From: an uncultured Paracoccaceae bacterium
GTDB lineage: Bacteria; Pseudomonadota; Alphaproteobacteria; Rhodobacterales; Rhodobacteraceae
Length of the DNA stretch: 64,000 bases
Direction: 5' to 3'
Assembly (NCBI GenBank): GCA_947496535.1
Contig: CANMDE010000002.1
Coordinates: 682,001 to 746,000, forward strand
Shown: positions 7,732 through 15,866 of the stretch, one piece after another
How the letters are laid out: the number at the start of each line of letters is the position of its first letter
How positions within the stretch are numbered: the first letter of the stretch is position 1
The notes under the pieces: generated by a model
What the model was told of the DNA's origin: nothing
The model's database searches: none
What the model saw: the letters and a program-made list of their open reading frames with translations, nothing else
Translations under genes and position numbers: made by a program

Positions 7732-8860
7732 GGGTTTTGTCCTTTGTGATCTCGCGCAGCGCGTCGACAGCAGCATTTGCTACAGCGCTGTCGTTGATAT
7801 GTCCGTCAAGGCGGGTCAGGGGAATATGCGTCTCTAAAGCGTCTGCAAAGGCGTGGCGGAGCTTCTCGCTTTCGTTGGCGCCGCCCGGCCGGTCCTCGGA
7901 TGAAAAGCCGCCCATGGGGATGAGAACCCGCGTGGGTGCGGTGGCCTCTGTCAGGGCCTGGCCAAGGATGTTGGCGCATTTGACGATCTCGTCCTCGGTG
8001 CATTGTACGTGGGTGAACAACGGCGAATGCGCGTAGTGCGGGCGCGCACGATACGCTTCGGGCATCAGATCAGGTTCGCCCATACCTATGAAATTGACAC
8101 CGCCGGGCAACACGACCCTTGGGACGTTGCCCATGGCGGTGAAACGTCCGGGCATTTCAGCGTTAATTCCAGCGATGTAACACCGGGTCAATTCATGCGG
8201 GGTGTAGTCGATGACCGACTTGAACGCGCCGATCGTTGCCCACCGGGTGAAAGCAGCACCGCCAAAGCCATTGGCGTGAAAAACTGTGACTTCATCGCCA
8301 TCCGCCCGCAGCCGGGCGCAAAGCGCATCTGTGCCGGGGCCAGTGACCCCCAATGACGTGACGCCGACCGATGGGGTATAGGACGCCGGCCCGGTGGGGA
8401 GTGTCGCATGATAAAGCCCCGCAGTAATGGCAGCGGCCTGATCCAATGCGGCGCGGGTGGTGGCGTTCAACCCGCAAAGATCTGCGATGGTTGGCACAAG
8501 TATGATTGAGCTGTCGGCGATAATGTAGCGCGGATCAAACGGCAGCGTTGTCACCAGCACTTTCGGCATGCCCACGGGCAGCGACCGCAGGACGTTCAAT
8601 GCGATCTGTCCCCCAGTTCCACCGCCGATGGCCACAACCATGCGCCGCCCGGTTTGTGGTCGGCTCGATATATCGGCAATCGCCCGATCCGTGGCTTCGG
8701 CCATACCTTTGATCTTGGCCTTGGGCGTCCAGTGTTCACCGCCTGCGTGCAAGGATATATCGCACTGCTCTACCGGGACCCCGAGGGCCGTCATTGCGTG
8801 GATCAGGTAGTGGGCTTCTTCCTGTTTGGTATCGTAGGTTGCCAGAAGCAGGACAGACAT
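7724..8860 (-). CDS. Tm-1-like ATP-binding domain protein (UPF0261)
   Basis: A 378-residue protein related to the N-terminal domain of tomato Tm-1 and to COG5441. It starts MSVLLLATYDTKQEEAHYL; a nucleotide-binding segment VAIGGGTGGQIALNVL follows, and the C-terminal half has FHANGFGG and LPGGVNFIGMGE. Bacterial members have no settled biochemical role, but they recur beside class II aldolases and TIM-barrel proteins in sugar-acid clusters. The ATG at 8860 overlaps the permease stop as TAATG; a longer frame (to 8974) would run back into the permease gene. Co-transcription with the importer points to a catabolic role. Confidence 0.85.
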   Translation of the reverse strand: MSVLLLATYDTKQEEAHYLIHAMTALGVPVEQCDISLHAGGEHWTPKAKIKGMAEATDRAIADISSRPQTGRRMVVAIGGGTGGQIALNVLRSLPVGMPKVLVTTLPFDPRYIIADSSIILVPTIADLCGLNATTRAALDQAAAITAGLYHATLPTGPASYTPSVGVTSLGVTGPGTDALCARLRADGDEVTVFHANGFGGAAFTRWATIGAFKSVIDYTPHELTRCYIAGINAEMPGRFTAMGNVPRVVLPGGVNFIGMGEPDLMPEAYRARPHYAHSPLFTHVQCTEDEIVKCANILGQALTEATAPTRVLIPMGGFSSEDRPGGANESEKLRHAFADALETHIPLTRLDGHINDSAVANAAVDALREITKDKTHA

Positions 8861-9732
8861 TAGCCTTTGACCGCCCCCGCTGTCATGCCTGTGATGATCT
8901 GACGGCTGGCAACAAAGGTGAAGATGATCGGTGGGATCGCCAGAAGCATGCCGGTGGCCATGATAACCCCCCAATCGATGTCGAACTCTGTCAGACTGTT
9001 CACGATGGTAACTGGTACGGTACGACTACTACGATCCGCGAGCGCATTGGCAAGAAGAAACTCATTCCAGGCCACCCGAAACGTAAAGATCGAGGCGGCT
9101 GCAATTCCCGGTTTGATCAGTGGCAGTACCACCAGAAAGAAAACCTGGAACGGGCCAGCGCCATCCATACGGGCGGCCTCCTCCAACTGGATCGGCACCT
9201 GCACGATGAAACTCTGCAAAATCCAGATCACAAAGGGCAGGTTGAGCGCGACATAAACCAGAATGATCCCGCCGCGCGTCCCATCGAACCCGAACTGAAA
9301 CGTCCAGATGCCAAAGACGGGGACAAGCAAAACCGCAGGCGGCACCATCCGCATCATCAGGGTCCAGATCGACACCACATCACGGCCCATGAACCGGAAC
9401 CGCACAAGCGCATAGGCGGCCATGGTTCCGAAGACCAGCGTGATAGCGGTTGAGACCAGCCCGATGATCAGCGAATTCACCAATGCGCGGCCAAAAGTTG
9501 GATCGCAGCGGCGCAGGTGCTCTGGTTCGTACCAGAGGAAGTCGCAAAGCGCCGTTTCGTAGTTGCGCAGCGTTGGCATGAAAAACAGGCTGGAGCTGTC
9601 GGACATGATATCCACGTTCAGCTTCAGCGATGTCACCAGCATCAGGTAGATTGGCCCAATGGCCATCACCACCAGGGCAACGAGCAATGCGTAATAGGCG
9701 GGGTTCTGACGATCGTAGCTTTGATTGCTCAT
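8860..9732 (-). CDS. Carbohydrate ABC transporter permease (MalG type)
   Basis: A 290-residue inner-membrane permease with six predicted membrane segments, the first at about residues 12-33. The EAA loop is EEAARMDGAGPFQVFFLVVLPLIKPGI, which contacts the ATPase. It is one half of a CUT1 importer. Its start overlaps the stop of the MalF-type partner by four bases, and its stop overlaps the next start. The loop of about 30 residues after the first segment (SSSLFFMPTLRNYETALCDF) is normal for MalG-like proteins. Confidence 0.93.
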   Translation of the reverse strand: MSNQSYDRQNPAYYALLVALVVMAIGPIYLMLVTSLKLNVDIMSDSSSLFFMPTLRNYETALCDFLWYEPEHLRRCDPTFGRALVNSLIIGLVSTAITLVFGTMAAYALVRFRFMGRDVVSIWTLMMRMVPPAVLLVPVFGIWTFQFGFDGTRGGIILVYVALNLPFVIWILQSFIVQVPIQLEEAARMDGAGPFQVFFLVVLPLIKPGIAAASIFTFRVAWNEFLLANALADRSSRTVPVTIVNSLTEFDIDWGVIMATGMLLAIPPIIFTFVASRQIITGMTAGAVKG

Positions 9733-10643
9733 GTCTCTTCCTCCACGACACGCAGTCGTGCCGCGCGGGCCTCTTGGGCTTTGTTGTAGATGAACATCGC
9801 GAAGGTCAGGATCAAAAGGACAATCAACAAGAGGTTCGACATGGCCGCCGCTTCGCCCAGTTCGCGAAACTCTGACGCGGTTCGGTTGATCCTGATCGAA
9901 AGGATTTCAGTAGAAAGACCGGGGCCGCCATTGGTCATGACCAGTATGACCTCAAGCACTTTGAATGCATCAATCAGGCGCAACAGCAATGTCACGATCA
10001 ACACCGGCATCATCAGCGGCAATTTGATGTAGATGATCTGCTGCCACCCACTTGCTCCATCGATACGGCTTGCCTCCATCGCGGACTTGGGCAGCGATTG
10101 CAGTGCTGCAAGCGAGAGGATGAAGATGAACGGGGTCCACTGCCAGACATCTGCAATGACGATAGACGCAAACGCCCATGATCCGTCCGATAACCACGGG
10201 ATCGAATCCAGCCCCCATGATTTCAGCGTTTTGTTAAAGATACCCACAGTCGGGTGGTACATATAGCGCCACATCAGGCCTACGACGATAGGCGCAATCA
10301 TCATGGGAAGTATGAAAAGCGTCCGCAAAACGGACATACCGCGGATGTTCCGGTCAAGCAGCAATGCCAGCCCAACGCCCAGAAACATCTCTATCGATAC
10401 GACGACGGCGGCGAATTTCAGGGTGACCCCCATGCTTTCGCGAAAGGCGTTATCGCTGAAAAGTTTGGTGTAGTTACGTATACCGACAAAATCGGCCTCG
10501 CCAATTCGCTGGCTGGGGTTCCAGTCCAGAAAACTGGCGTAGATCATGTAAAGGATCGGATAAAACAACGCGACCGCCAGAACCAAACCGGCAGGTGCCA
10601 GAAACAGGTAGGGCGTCAGACGATTGGCGCGGGCGATGCTCAT
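9729..10643 (-). CDS. Carbohydrate ABC transporter permease (MalF type)
   Basis: A 304-residue permease, partner of the downstream MalG-type protein. Six membrane segments are predicted. The EAA loop reads EASRIDGASGWQQIIYIKLPLMMPV. The start at 10643 (MSIARANRLTPYLFLAPAG) fits the family. An in-frame ATG 45 bases upstream (10688) adds a poorly conserved MSARNVHATT leader, and neither start has a strong ribosome site. It lies in the importer operon between the binding protein and the second permease. Confidence 0.92.
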   Translation of the reverse strand: MSIARANRLTPYLFLAPAGLVLAVALFYPILYMIYASFLDWNPSQRIGEADFVGIRNYTKLFSDNAFRESMGVTLKFAAVVVSIEMFLGVGLALLLDRNIRGMSVLRTLFILPMMIAPIVVGLMWRYMYHPTVGIFNKTLKSWGLDSIPWLSDGSWAFASIVIADVWQWTPFIFILSLAALQSLPKSAMEASRIDGASGWQQIIYIKLPLMMPVLIVTLLLRLIDAFKVLEVILVMTNGGPGLSTEILSIRINRTASEFRELGEAAAMSNLLLIVLLILTFAMFIYNKAQEARAARLRVVEEET

Positions 10644-10715
10644 GTGTTGGGGGCCTTTGGTGGTCGCGTGGACGTTCCGGGCCGACACATACTGCGCCGA
10701 CCCGGAGGAGGAAAT

Positions 10716-12059
10716 TTACTGCCAGGTGTAGTAACCGGCTTCTTCCATCGTGGCGCGGGCACGTTCGGCTACACCGTCAAGAGCTTCCTGTGGGTCCAGA
10801 CCTTCTGTCAGAACCTGGCTCATTGTTGTGCCGATATCCGCATTGATCTCACCCCATGTCGGGATAATCGGGCGCCAGTCGGGGTCGGCATATTGCAATG
10901 CTTCACCAAAGGTCGCCGAGTATGGATACTTCTCGTTCAGTCCCGCATCCTGATAGGTCGAGAACCGGGACGGGTTGCCACCAGCCATGGCGATGGCAAG
11001 ATCCTGTTCCTTGCTGGTCAGCCACTGCATCAGCAAGAAAGCGGCTTCCTTGTTTTCAGCGTTGGATGGGATGCCGATACCAAAGCCACCTGTCTGACTG
11101 CCGCGCCGCACACCTTCGGGGTGCATCGCATAGCCGACATTGCCGACAACGGTCGATTGTGATGGATCTTCAAACCCCGCGGCAAAGGCGATGCTGTCCA
11201 TAAACATGGCCGCTTGGCCTTGCTGGAATGCGGCTGCTGCTTCTGCCGGACCAAATGTTGTGCCGCCCTCTGGACCGCAATCAACGATGGTTTTCAGCGC
11301 GTTGGCGGCTGCGACACCTTCAGGGCCGTTGATGACCGGGTTCCATTCCGCGTCAAACACGCGGCCACCAAGTGGCGCGAGGTGTAGCAGGAACGCATGG
11401 CTGGCCTGGTGACCGGATGCAGCGCGGGAGGCCATGCCACCCATGCCGGGCTCCACTTCCGGGATTTGGCAGGCAACTTCAAGCAGCTCGTCATAGTTCG
11501 TTGGGACGTCGATGCCGTGCTTTTCGAAGATGTCCTTGCGGTAGGCCAGAACCGAAGTTTCCGCACCAAACGGAATGCCGAACAAGGATCCGGTTTGACC
11601 GGGGAGATATCCTTTGTCTCCGCCTGCCACACCAATATTGGCGACATATCCGTCAATCAGATCGGCGGCGTCATAATTCGGGTCAGCCAGCTTGGGGTTC
11701 ATGAAGTACTTGGCGAGATTCTCAAGCTGATCAGCAAAAACATAGTCAGCCTTTGAGAAGACCACGTAAGCGATGAGGTCGTAGTCACCTTCATCCTTGG
11801 TCAGTTCCAGGGTCTGACGTTCACGCATTTTCAGGTATTGAAGCTGATCGACCTCCACTTCGATGCCGGTCTGCTCAGTGAATTCTGGCAGCACGTCCAG
11901 AACCGCGTCGTAATGTGGATGCGCGGGGAAGTTCACAACAAGCGTTGTTCCCTCGTATGGTTCGTATACGTCTGCAGTATGTCCGTCCGCGTAAGCGGCA
12001 GTGTAGGTTAGGGTCACGGCCATGGCGGCGGACCAGACGGTTGTTCGATTGGCCTTCAT
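10716..12059 (-). CDS. Extracellular carbohydrate-binding protein of the ABC importer
   Basis: A 447-residue periplasmic solute-binding protein (bacterial extracellular solute-binding family 1). A Sec signal peptide ends near TYTAAYADG. The mature part has the family pattern: LVVNFPAHPHYDAVLDVLPEF, a mid-protein QTGSLFGIPFG, and PSNAENKEAAFLLMQWL near the end. The solute cannot be read from the sequence. It sits between the ATPase and the permeases. A 6-base hairpin (12080-12085 / 12092-12097) between the ATPase stop and this start may affect relative expression. Confidence 0.93.
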   Translation of the reverse strand: MKANRTTVWSAAMAVTLTYTAAYADGHTADVYEPYEGTTLVVNFPAHPHYDAVLDVLPEFTEQTGIEVEVDQLQYLKMRERQTLELTKDEGDYDLIAYVVFSKADYVFADQLENLAKYFMNPKLADPNYDAADLIDGYVANIGVAGGDKGYLPGQTGSLFGIPFGAETSVLAYRKDIFEKHGIDVPTNYDELLEVACQIPEVEPGMGGMASRAASGHQASHAFLLHLAPLGGRVFDAEWNPVINGPEGVAAANALKTIVDCGPEGGTTFGPAEAAAAFQQGQAAMFMDSIAFAAGFEDPSQSTVVGNVGYAMHPEGVRRGSQTGGFGIGIPSNAENKEAAFLLMQWLTSKEQDLAIAMAGGNPSRFSTYQDAGLNEKYPYSATFGEALQYADPDWRPIIPTWGEINADIGTTMSQVLTEGLDPQEALDGVAERARATMEEAGYYTWQ

Positions 12060-12111
12060 TTCATCCTCCCAGATGTTACAGGTCGTCGAGGCGACCTCTC
12101 GTCAGACAGCG

Positions 12112-13185
12112 TTACAGTGCCGCCTCTGTTTTCGGATCAAAGAGATGGACTTCATCCCCCTGAACCGTGAATTCACGTTGTTCACCGGCGCGGATCGGCG
12201 CGACGGAATTGACTTCGATAGAGATCTTCTCCTCACCCAATTCAGAGATCAAAACGGATTGCGCGCCGATGTATTCGGATAGGATCACAGGCATTTTTAG
12301 ACCGCCTGGTCCCTCAACGAAGCTGGATGGGCGGATGCCAATATGGACGCTGCGATCCTTATGGGTTTGAAGGTGGGTCTTGCGCGCATCCGGCAATGGA
12401 ATCGAGAAACCCTGACCCTTTGCGAAAAGCGTGTCGCTTTCTTCCACCAATTCGGCCGACAGAAAGTTCATGGTGGGTGAGCCGATAAACCCGGCGACGA
12501 ACTTGTTTGCCGGGCTGCGATACAGTTCTTCCGGTGTGCCCGCCTGCATGATCTCACCGAATTTCATCACGACAATTTTGTCACCAAGCGTCATGGCTTC
12601 GACCTGATCATGCGTCACGTAGATCATGTTTTTCTTGATGCGCTGGGACATCAGCGCCAATTCAGCGCGCATCTGGCCCCGAAGTTTTGCATCAAGGTTC
12701 GACAGCGGTTCATCGAACAGAAACGTGCCCGCGTCCCGAACCAATGCCCGCCCCATCGCGACGCGCTGGCGTTGGCCACCTGACAATTCGGCAGGCTTCC
12801 GGTCAAGATATGCAGTCAGGTCCAGCGTGGCTGCGACGTCTTTGACGCGTTTTTCGATGTCTGACTTGTTCATCCGCGCCAGTCGCAAGGCGAACGACAT
12901 ATTCTTGGCGACGTTCATATGCGGGTAAAGTGCGTAGTCCTGAAATACCATCGCCAGATCACGCTCTTTCGGCTCCAGCTGGGATACATCCCGATCACCA
13001 ACCATGATCTGTCCGGCGGATACGCTTTCCAATCCTGCGATCATGCGAAGCGTGGTGGACTTGCCGCAGCCCGACGGGCCAACCAGTACGGTAAATTCAC
13101 CGTCCGCCATTTCGAGGTTGAGATCCTCGATGACTGTCACCGCGCCATAGTCTTTGCGCAGGCCCTGCAGTCGTATCTCAGGCAT
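12112..13185 (-). CDS. Carbohydrate ABC transporter ATP-binding protein (UgpC type)
   Basis: A 357-residue ATPase for the importer encoded downstream. Walker [10 protein letters not shown] is at about residues 36-44, the signature is [15 protein letters not shown], Walker B is [12 protein letters not shown] and the H-loop is [12 protein letters not shown]-terminal TOBE domain includes HIGIRPSSFVEGP. It is the first gene of the six-gene leftward operon and is divergent from the GntR regulator. A perfect 14-base palindrome (13224-13237) lies about 40 bases upstream of its start. Confidence 0.94.
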   Translation of the reverse strand: MPEIRLQGLRKDYGAVTVIEDLNLEMADGEFTVLVGPSGCGKSTTLRMIAGLESVSAGQIMVGDRDVSQLEPKERDLAMVFQDYALYPHMNVAKNMSFALRLARMNKSDIEKRVKDVAATLDLTAYLDRKPAELSGGQRQRVAMGRALVRDAGTFLFDEPLSNLDAKLRGQMRAELALMSQRIKKNMIYVTHDQVEAMTLGDKIVVMKFGEIMQAGTPEELYRSPANKFVAGFIGSPTMNFLSAELVEESDTLFAKGQGFSIPLPDARKTHLQTHKDRSVHIGIRPSSFVEGPGGLKMPVILSEYIGAQSVLISELGEEKISIEVNSVAPIRAGEQREFTVQGDEVHLFDPKTEAAL

Positions 13186-13223
13186 GGATGATCCTCTCCC
13201 TCACTTGACGCAAGGGAATATCA

Positions 13224-13237
13224 GTTTGTATACAAAC
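13224..13237. promoter_or_regulatory. Operator-like palindrome, probable GntR binding site 1
   Basis: GTTTGTATACAAAC is a perfect 14-base palindrome in the divergent region between the ABC operon and the gntR-type gene. The core TTGTATACAA recurs at 14044-14053, in front of the rightward catabolic genes. FCD-type GntR repressors commonly bind short palindromes of the TTGTATACAA kind. Confidence 0.75.
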
Positions 13238-13333
13238 GCAACCCAAAATATCCATTAATGCGGATTCCACTGGTTTCATTGCAGTTTCCATGATAGGCAT
13301 TCATATAAGTTAGCGCAAAACGGGAACTGTTAA

Positions 13334-13990
13334 ATGGTCCGCACCAGCACATCATCGCGCGAATCGACAGGCCAGCGAATCGAGTCCGCTCTTTTGGATG
13401 ATATTGCGGCTGGACAGCTAGAGCCGGGTGAGCATCTGGACGAAACCAAACTGGCAACGCGCTTTGGTGTATCGCGAACCCCGGTGCGCGAAGCGCTGAG
13501 CCGCCTGACAGCCCAAGGGGTTCTTGTTGCTGGCAAAAAACGGGGTGTCTGCGTCGCGGAATATTCACGTGAAGAATTGGCGCAAATGTTTGAAGCCATG
13601 CAGGAAATTGAAAGTGTTTGTGCGCGCTTGGCAAGCCAGAGGCTGACCCTGCTGGCCCGTTCGGAAATCGAAGCCGCCCAAGCTAACTGTGCCGCCGCAG
13701 CTGCTGCAAATGACCGGCTCGCCTATATCAAGGCGAACGAGGCGATGCACATGTCCATCTACCGTGCGACGGATAATCCTTACATTTTTGAACTGGCATC
13801 TGACTTCCGCCGCAAGACGGGCCCTTTTCGCGCAAAAAAACTGCAAACACAGGACGATTTGCTTGCTTCGGTCGAAAATCATGTAGATCTTCTGGCAAAA
13901 ATTTTCTCTGCGGATTCACAAGTTGCCGTAGACGGCATGCGTAAGCATATGACCGAAAGTTTCATGCGTGTTCTGGCTGCAAACGACTGA
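13334..13990 (+). CDS. GntR-family transcriptional regulator (FCD/FadR subfamily)
   Basis: A 218-residue regulator. The N-terminal winged helix-turn-helix includes LDETKLATRFGVSRTPVREALSRL; the C-terminal FCD helical domain carries the usual ligand or metal-binding histidines (EAMHMSIYRAT, SVENHVDLL, MRKHMTESF). It probably represses both flanking arms and is released by a pathway intermediate. It lies between the leftward importer operon and the rightward catabolic operon, each with a TTGTATACAA palindrome near its start. The ribosome site before the ATG is weak. Confidence 0.92.
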   Translation: MVRTSTSSRESTGQRIESALLDDIAAGQLEPGEHLDETKLATRFGVSRTPVREALSRLTAQGVLVAGKKRGVCVAEYSREELAQMFEAMQEIESVCARLASQRLTLLARSEIEAAQANCAAAAAANDRLAYIKANEAMHMSIYRATDNPYIFELASDFRRKTGPFRAKKLQTQDDLLASVENHVDLLAKIFSADSQVAVDGMRKHMTESFMRVLAAND

Positions 13991-14043
13991 GTTTTGTCCG
14001 AATTTCAAAAATCCTCCACACAAATGTAGACAATAATTATTTA

Positions 14044-14053
14044 TTGTATACAA
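14044..14053. promoter_or_regulatory. Operator-like palindrome, probable GntR binding site 2
   Basis: TTGTATACAA, identical to the core of the site at 13224-13237, lies 28 bases before the ATG of the MBL-fold gene. A degenerate half-match, TGTAGACAA, lies just upstream at about 14025-14033. Placement between the gntR stop and the next start suggests control of the rightward operon. Confidence 0.75.
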
Positions 14054-14081
14054 AAGTTGCGACTCGCATGTGGAGGGCCTG

Positions 14082-15014
14082 ATGGGCGTTGCAGAAACAA
14101 AGATTTACCCGATCAATACCGGCTGGCTTGAGGCCGACCTTGGCACCTATATCTTTTGGAAAGGCCCAGCAGGCAAAAAGATATGGAACCCGGTCTATTG
14201 CCATTACGTCGATACTGGCGAACACAAGATCCTGATTGATACCGGTCTTTGCGACGAAGAGCGCGCGACGAAGTATCACCACAAATGCGACAAGCGCGGA
14301 TGCCTGCAAGTGCACGAACATCTTGAGCAGAAGCTCGGTGTTCATCCAGATGAGATCGATGCCATCGTCTTTACCCATCTGCACTGGGACCATGTGCAAA
14401 ACATGAAAGAGTTCAAGAACGCACGCTACATCGCACCGAAGGCCGAGATCGAAATGGCCTATAATCCGCTCCCGCTTTATTACCGGACATATGAATGCGG
14501 GATATTGGACATTGAACCCGCCTATGCCGGTTGCGTGTTCGAGGCGGTTGAAGACGAATGCGAAGTGCTTCCAGGCATCACCATGTTCCACACCCCCGGA
14601 CATTCGGTGGGCCATATGGCGGTTACTGTGGCGACAAGCGCTGGCGATATCGTCGTCGCTGGCGATGCGATTTTTCAAGAACGCAACATGGAGCCGAACC
14701 CGGACGAAAAATGGCGCTACTGGGTGCCTGCCCGGTTTGTGAACAGCTATGAGGGTTGGAAGTCGGTCGAAGAGCTCGACAAACGGTCGGACTATATCCT
14801 TGCGTGTCATGACAAGGTTGCTAATGCCCGCTCCGACGTGTTCCCCTACGAGGGTATGCCACTGCGCAAGCGCCGTCAGGTGATCCCCGGCTATCAGTTC
14901 TATTTTGGTGACATGCCAGCCGATGCTGTGGGCAAATCCGCACCAGCGCTGACAAAGCAAGAGGCTGACGCCTATATCGCCGCCCTCGTCCCACCAACAC
15001 CGGACAAACCCTGA
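14082..15014 (+). CDS. MBL-fold metallo-hydrolase (N-acyl-homoserine-lactonase-like family)
   Basis: A 310-residue metallo-beta-lactamase-fold hydrolase. The metal site is clear: THLHWDH at about residues 98-104, HTPGHS at about 170-175, VAGDAIF for the bridging aspartate and LACHDK for the last histidine. It resembles the AhlD/AiiA-type lactonase branch. In a sugar operon it more probably opens a sugar lactone than a quorum signal (inference). GGAGGG lies just before the ATG at 14082; an ATG at 14070 would place that site inside the gene. First gene of a four-gene rightward operon. Confidence 0.85.
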   Translation: MGVAETKIYPINTGWLEADLGTYIFWKGPAGKKIWNPVYCHYVDTGEHKILIDTGLCDEERATKYHHKCDKRGCLQVHEHLEQKLGVHPDEIDAIVFTHLHWDHVQNMKEFKNARYIAPKAEIEMAYNPLPLYYRTYECGILDIEPAYAGCVFEAVEDECEVLPGITMFHTPGHSVGHMAVTVATSAGDIVVAGDAIFQERNMEPNPDEKWRYWVPARFVNSYEGWKSVEELDKRSDYILACHDKVANARSDVFPYEGMPLRKRRQVIPGYQFYFGDMPADAVGKSAPALTKQEADAYIAALVPPTPDKP

Positions 15015-15017
15015 TCA

Positions 15018-15863
15018 ATGATGGAACTGATCGAAAGTATCGGCGATATCGCTGATCAGTTCGATGCCATCGTTCTGGACCAATGGGGTGTGCTGCATGA
15101 TGGGAGCACGCCCTATCCATCCGCGCTGACCGCCCTTGATCAACTCAAAGGCAGCGGTGTCAAACTCGGCGTTCTGTCCAATTCCGGCAAACGGGCTGCC
15201 CCCAATGCCGCCCGGATCGGGGCCATGGGTTTTGACGTGTCGGCCTTTGATACGATCATGACCTCGGGCGAAGCCCTGTGGCAGCGTTTTGCTAACGGTC
15301 AGGCCGCGGCAGACAGCATCTATGCAATTGAAGGGCGCCGAGGCGATGCGGCCAACTGGGCCGATGGCCTTTCGCTCGCGATCAGCGATACGCCCGCCAC
15401 GGCAGATGCCGTCCTTCTGATGGGCTTGCCGGACGGCACCGAAGAACATGCTTATGACGACACACTGCACGAGGCGTTGGAACGTGACCTGCCGATGTAC
15501 TGCTCCAACCCCGACCTGACATCGCCACGCGGTGGTGGCACCTATGTCATGTCACCCGGTGCGCTTGCTCTTCGCTATCAAAAAGCAGGCGGCGCGGTCT
15601 ATATGTTCGGTAAACCGCATCGTCCGATCTATGATGCGATGCAAACAGCACTCGATTGTGCGCCTGACAAGATCCTGATGGTCGGCGACAGTTTGCACCA
15701 TGACGTGCTTGGCGCACAAAGGGCTGGCTGGCAAAGCCTGCTGATCCGCGCGGGCGTGCATGCCCCCGACATCGCCCCCGGCAGCATCACGCGGGACATC
15801 ACCCGCCTGACCAATAACGCCGCCATGGCCCAACCTGACTATTGTCTTCCTGATCTGAGGTGA
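15018..15863 (+). CDS. HAD-superfamily class IIA hydrolase-like protein
   Basis: A 281-residue protein of the NagD/HAD-IIA group. Motif I is VLDQWGVLHDG: the nucleophilic aspartate is present, but the second aspartate, two residues on and normally the general acid, is tryptophan. Motif II appears as VLSNSGK, the lysine as FGKPH and the metal aspartates as MVGDSLHHDV. A sugar-phosphatase role would be expected from the family, but the changed motif makes phosphatase activity uncertain. It lies 3 bases after the MBL gene and 3 before the aldolase gene, so it belongs to the same pathway. Confidence 0.85.
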   Translation: MMELIESIGDIADQFDAIVLDQWGVLHDGSTPYPSALTALDQLKGSGVKLGVLSNSGKRAAPNAARIGAMGFDVSAFDTIMTSGEALWQRFANGQAAADSIYAIEGRRGDAANWADGLSLAISDTPATADAVLLMGLPDGTEEHAYDDTLHEALERDLPMYCSNPDLTSPRGGGTYVMSPGALALRYQKAGGAVYMFGKPHRPIYDAMQTALDCAPDKILMVGDSLHHDVLGAQRAGWQSLLIRAGVHAPDIAPGSITRDITRLTNNAAMAQPDYCLPDLR

Positions 15864-15866
15864 AAG

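Noticed and set aside
10254..11162. A 302-codon frame on the plus strand across the ABC binding-protein and permease genes
   Set aside because: It lies antisense to two well-supported genes with clear family motifs and has no recognisable domain; long antisense frames are common in GC-rich DNA.
14037..14960. A 307-codon minus-strand frame opposite the MBL-fold gene
   Set aside because: The plus-strand product has the full metal-binding motif set; the antisense translation resembles nothing.
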